Shown here: positions 61,141 to 64,000 of the stretch, in pieces
How the letters are laid out: every line of letters begins with the position of its first letter
Numbering within the stretch: the stretch's first letter is position 1
Origin: Monosporascus cannonballus
Taxonomy: Eukaryota; Ascomycota; Sordariomycetes; Xylariales
Assembly (NCBI GenBank): GCA_004154925.1
Contig: QJNS01000100.1
Span: 124,001-188,000 of the forward strand
Direction of reading: 5' to 3'
DNA: 64,000 nucleotides
Notes under the pieces: model-generated
The model's database searches: none
Seen by the model: the letters and a program-made list of their open reading frames with translations, nothing else
What the model was told of the DNA's origin: nothing
Position numbers and translations under genes: made by a program

Positions 61141-63473
61141 GTTAAATTTATTTTTATAAATAATATCAAAATATTTGCAAAAATATTATTAATTCGAATT
61201 TTATTTTTATTAAATAAATTTATAAATATTTTATATAGAATTAATAATTTGCTTTTTAATATTTTCTATAAAAATTCTTATAAGATTATTTTTTCTTAAT
61301 TCGAAATATTTATTTTTAGGTTTACCGTTATATCGTTATTATTACGATAAAATAATAATAATAAATTTTCGTTATTTGCAAAAAAATTTCGGAATTTCCG
61401 TATTTCTTTAAAAAAACGTTTCGTTATGTTTTTGGAAATTAATTATGATGTTATTTTTATGGCCTTACTAATATCTTTTATAAAAATTACGAATAATTAT
61501 GTCCCGTTTTTTACGGCGGTTTTATTGCATTATCGTTACGAAAGTTACGGCCGTTATTAGGCGCATTTTTTTGTTTTTTTATAACGGTTTTTTTGGCAGT
61601 CCTTAAGCTTTATATCGAATTATATTTTTTCGCGTAATATAAGCGTAATAAAGTTATCCGCAAAATAAATAAACCGTTATTTTGTTTTGTATACGATATT
61701 ATTATATTTTATTTAGAGTTTTTCTAAAATTAAAAAATAAAATAAGTTTTTAATTACGTACTCTTAAATTCGTTTTAAGCGGCCGTTCAAATTTATATTA
61801 ACGTAAATAATTTTTCGGATCGCGGTCGTTATGAGCTTGTTATTTTTCGCCAATTTCAGCCGATAAGATATAATAGATATATGCTATAACTTTAAATAAC
61901 AGATTAACGGTTAATTAAACGCAAAATAACAAATATATTTATTATCGTTTAAAACGTTTACATATATGGTATTACCAATTAAGGCGTCTAATATTAAAAA
62001 AATATTATTTAATTTATTATTAATCTTTTCCAATTTCTTTCTATTATTTTTTTTGGCCAGCGACTTTTAACAAAAATTATTGTTTTAAATTTTCGTTATC
62101 CGAATTATTATTCCCGTTAACGGCATTTTATAGGCTTATTGCCGTGGTTTCCGTCCTAACTAGACGAAACCGTTTTGCGGATTTATATTTAGGCTATTTC
62201 TAATTGGAATAATTCGTAACGGCATAATGGAAATAATATTTTTTTTATTTCCAAATCTTTATTTCGTTATCGGAAAATTATTTTACATAAGGCCGGTTAT
62301 TCGAATTTTATTTTAAGTTATTTCCGGATCGGCTTTTTCGATTATCCTATTATTAATTTATAAACTTAAAAATTAATATGGTTAATTACGTAACGTCCGT
62401 TATAAATATATTCTTTTAAATATTTATTATTTAAGCCGATTCGTTAATTTTGTTAACGAATTACAATTAATTAACCGTTTCGTTATTTTAACCGAAATAT
62501 TAAGTTATTATTTTTCTTGCTTATATAATAATCGGGCAGAATTTTTAAATAATTAAATATTTTTTTTGCTTTACGTATTTAACGGTTATAATTATGATGG
62601 AATATATTTTTTATAATTAACGCGTTACGGAATTACGTATTAATACCGGCGTTCAAAGAAATTACCTTAATTATTAAGAGTTATGTTAGGCCTTTATATT
62701 CGGCCAATTTAAGTTTAAAATTTAATAAATAATTTTAAAATTATTAATTACTATTTTGTCTTATGTATTATAATTGATTCTTAACGGATTATACCGCTTA
62801 TTTTCGAATTATTCTTTTATATAAAGGAAAAAGTTATCGACGTCGCAATTCTTTCGTAATTTTTTTATTTCGAACTAATAATTAAGTCGTAATTATTTTT
62901 CGGTAAATATAAATATTATAATACCTAAACAGGTTATTACAAAGAAATCGGAAATAAGCCGATTTTTTTTATTTTTGTACGGAGTATAATAAAAAATAAA
63001 CGAAACGTTTTTTATTTCCCATTTTACGAAAATTATTTTATAGGCTTACGATTCGCCCTGACGAACGCGTTATTAAGTAACGGGCTTACCGTAAGTTTTT
63101 AGCAAAACGGGTTTTATTTTATAAAGATCTTTTTTTTCGTTTTCGTAAAAAATATTTTTCTATTTCCGTTATCCGGTTAAGCCAGTTGTTTATCGTTTCG
63201 TTACGGCTAAAAATTAATTTAGCAAATTTTTCCTATTATATATTAAAATTTTGAAATATATTTACGAACGATTAACGCTATAAGTTTTTCTTAGTAATTC
63301 CGGACAAGGTTAATATCGTAAATTCGCCCATAGTTTCGTCGGTTATGTTACCTCATAACTACCTCGCTATGAAATTCTCTTTAGCTTACTATCTATAGCC
63401 AGGGTATCCTTAAAAGGTGTTTCGTTTTTATCTAGCTTTTTGGAAACTGTAATAAGTAATAACCTTAAATATA

Positions 63474-63663
63474 TATAACGGGTACGATACGTAAGTTAAA
63501 CGAAAACACGGCCCAATAAAGGTTTATATTTAAAGTAAAAAGGAAAAGGGAGAAATAACTAGGTATCAACAAAAAGGTTATTCCTTATATACATATAGGT
63601 AAGCTCGGGCTAAGGAGCTCGCTCCGTAAGCCCGAGCTGCCCTATAGGCTTTAGCCTATAATA
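63474..63663 (-). repeat. LTR of element E (right)
   Basis: 190 bp from TATAACGGGTACGATACG to TTAGCCTATAATA. It holds a perfect inverted repeat AGCTCGGGCT...AGCCCGAGCT (63602-63611, 63629-63638) that is damaged in the left copy. Confidence 0.87.
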
Positions 63664-63668
63664 GCTAT

Positions 63669-64000
63669 AAGATAATTTAAGATATTTGGAATTTAAACGT
63701 AAACCGTATAGTAATCGAAATAACGTTATATTACGTAAATATAATACGGTTTGTTATCTCTCGTAATATAATTAATATTTATTTTATCGTTAACGTCGAA
63801 AGATAACGTTAAAAAAATCCTAATTATTATTAATATTAAAATATCACTTTTTGGAACTTTTACGAAAAAGAAATATGGCGAATACAGATTATACGTAGAA
63901 CAAACAAAAAAGGCGAAATAAGAATAAAAAAACGAAAAACCGAATAAAATGCGTACGCAAAAAAAAAAATGAAAATATAGGCGTAAAAAAGAACAAAAGA
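63669..64000. repeat. RIP-degraded AT-rich sequence
   Basis: AT-rich, stop-dense sequence continuing the repeat into which element E inserted. A Lys-rich plus-strand stretch near 63880-64000 could be coding-derived, but no family is recognised. Confidence 0.5.

Larger units (their letters stand above)
58083..63663 (-). mobile_element. Ty3/gypsy element E, full length
   Basis: A 5581-bp element with two 190-bp direct LTRs and an exact 5-bp duplication GCTAT (58078-58082 and 63664-63668). Coding sense is minus: a reverse-transcriptase relic reads at about 60.8-61.1 kb with gag side towards 63 kb. No frame is intact. Confidence 0.87.

Noticed and set aside
1..64000. CRISPR array, bacterial operons or prophage
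   Set aside because: Spliceosomal introns, HET and mitochondrial genes show a fungal nuclear genome; no regularly spaced short repeats were seen.

Overview
The window looks like a filamentous ascomycete (Pezizomycotina, probably Sordariomycetes) with strong repeat-induced point mutation (RIP). The gene island is intron-poor, with short 46-99 bp introns carrying CTAAC/CTGAC-type branch sites. It contains fungus-typical families: HET, DUF3632, a fungal amidoligase, a MATE transporter and an ascomycete HNH protein. The flanks are extremely AT-rich, rich in TpA and almost without open frames, as expected of RIP-mutated retrotransposons. The host assignment is inference; no rRNA or marker gene is present.

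Layout. 1-3.8 kb is RIP-degraded repeat sequence holding one intact, unmutated solo LTR (2640-2845, target duplication TTAAC). 3.8-32.8 kb is the gene island, in order: MATE transporter (+), mitochondrial IF-2 (-, three exons including a 24-nt first exon), a two-helix membrane protein (+), an amidoligase with an in-frame stop (+), a broken HET gene (-), a PDAP1/PP28-type phosphoprotein (-, three exons), a frameshifted DUF4874/DUF4832 gene (-), a small disordered protein (+), a helix-turn-helix exon leading into a short-chain dehydrogenase (+), a DUF3632 protein (-) and an HNH protein (-). The intergenic stretches at 18.7-20.1, 21.2-23.2, 23.9-25.9 and 28.9-32.0 kb show nothing recognisable. 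32.8-64 kb is a nest of Ty3/gypsy LTR elements.

The nest can be resolved from matching ends. Element C (minus) starts at 32817. Element B (plus, 392-bp LTRs, exact duplication CTAAG) is inserted 38 bp inside C's LTR and ends at 46369. Element A (minus, 371-bp LTRs) is inserted inside B's 5' LTR. C resumes at 46375 and runs to 51413, where element D (plus, 207-bp LTR related to the solo LTR) begins. Element E (minus, 190-bp LTRs, duplication GCTAT) occupies 58083-63663. A, B and C are subfamilies sharing the same LTR ends.

How the parts relate. The housekeeping genes (mIF-2, PDAP1-like, MATE) look intact. Several accessory genes between them are decaying, and two carry a lone TAG where CAG is the simplest ancestor, which is the CpA to TpA change RIP makes. 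The most unusual gene candidate is the predicted join of a transposase-type helix-turn-helix exon to a short-chain dehydrogenase that has no methionine of its own before its nucleotide-binding motif.
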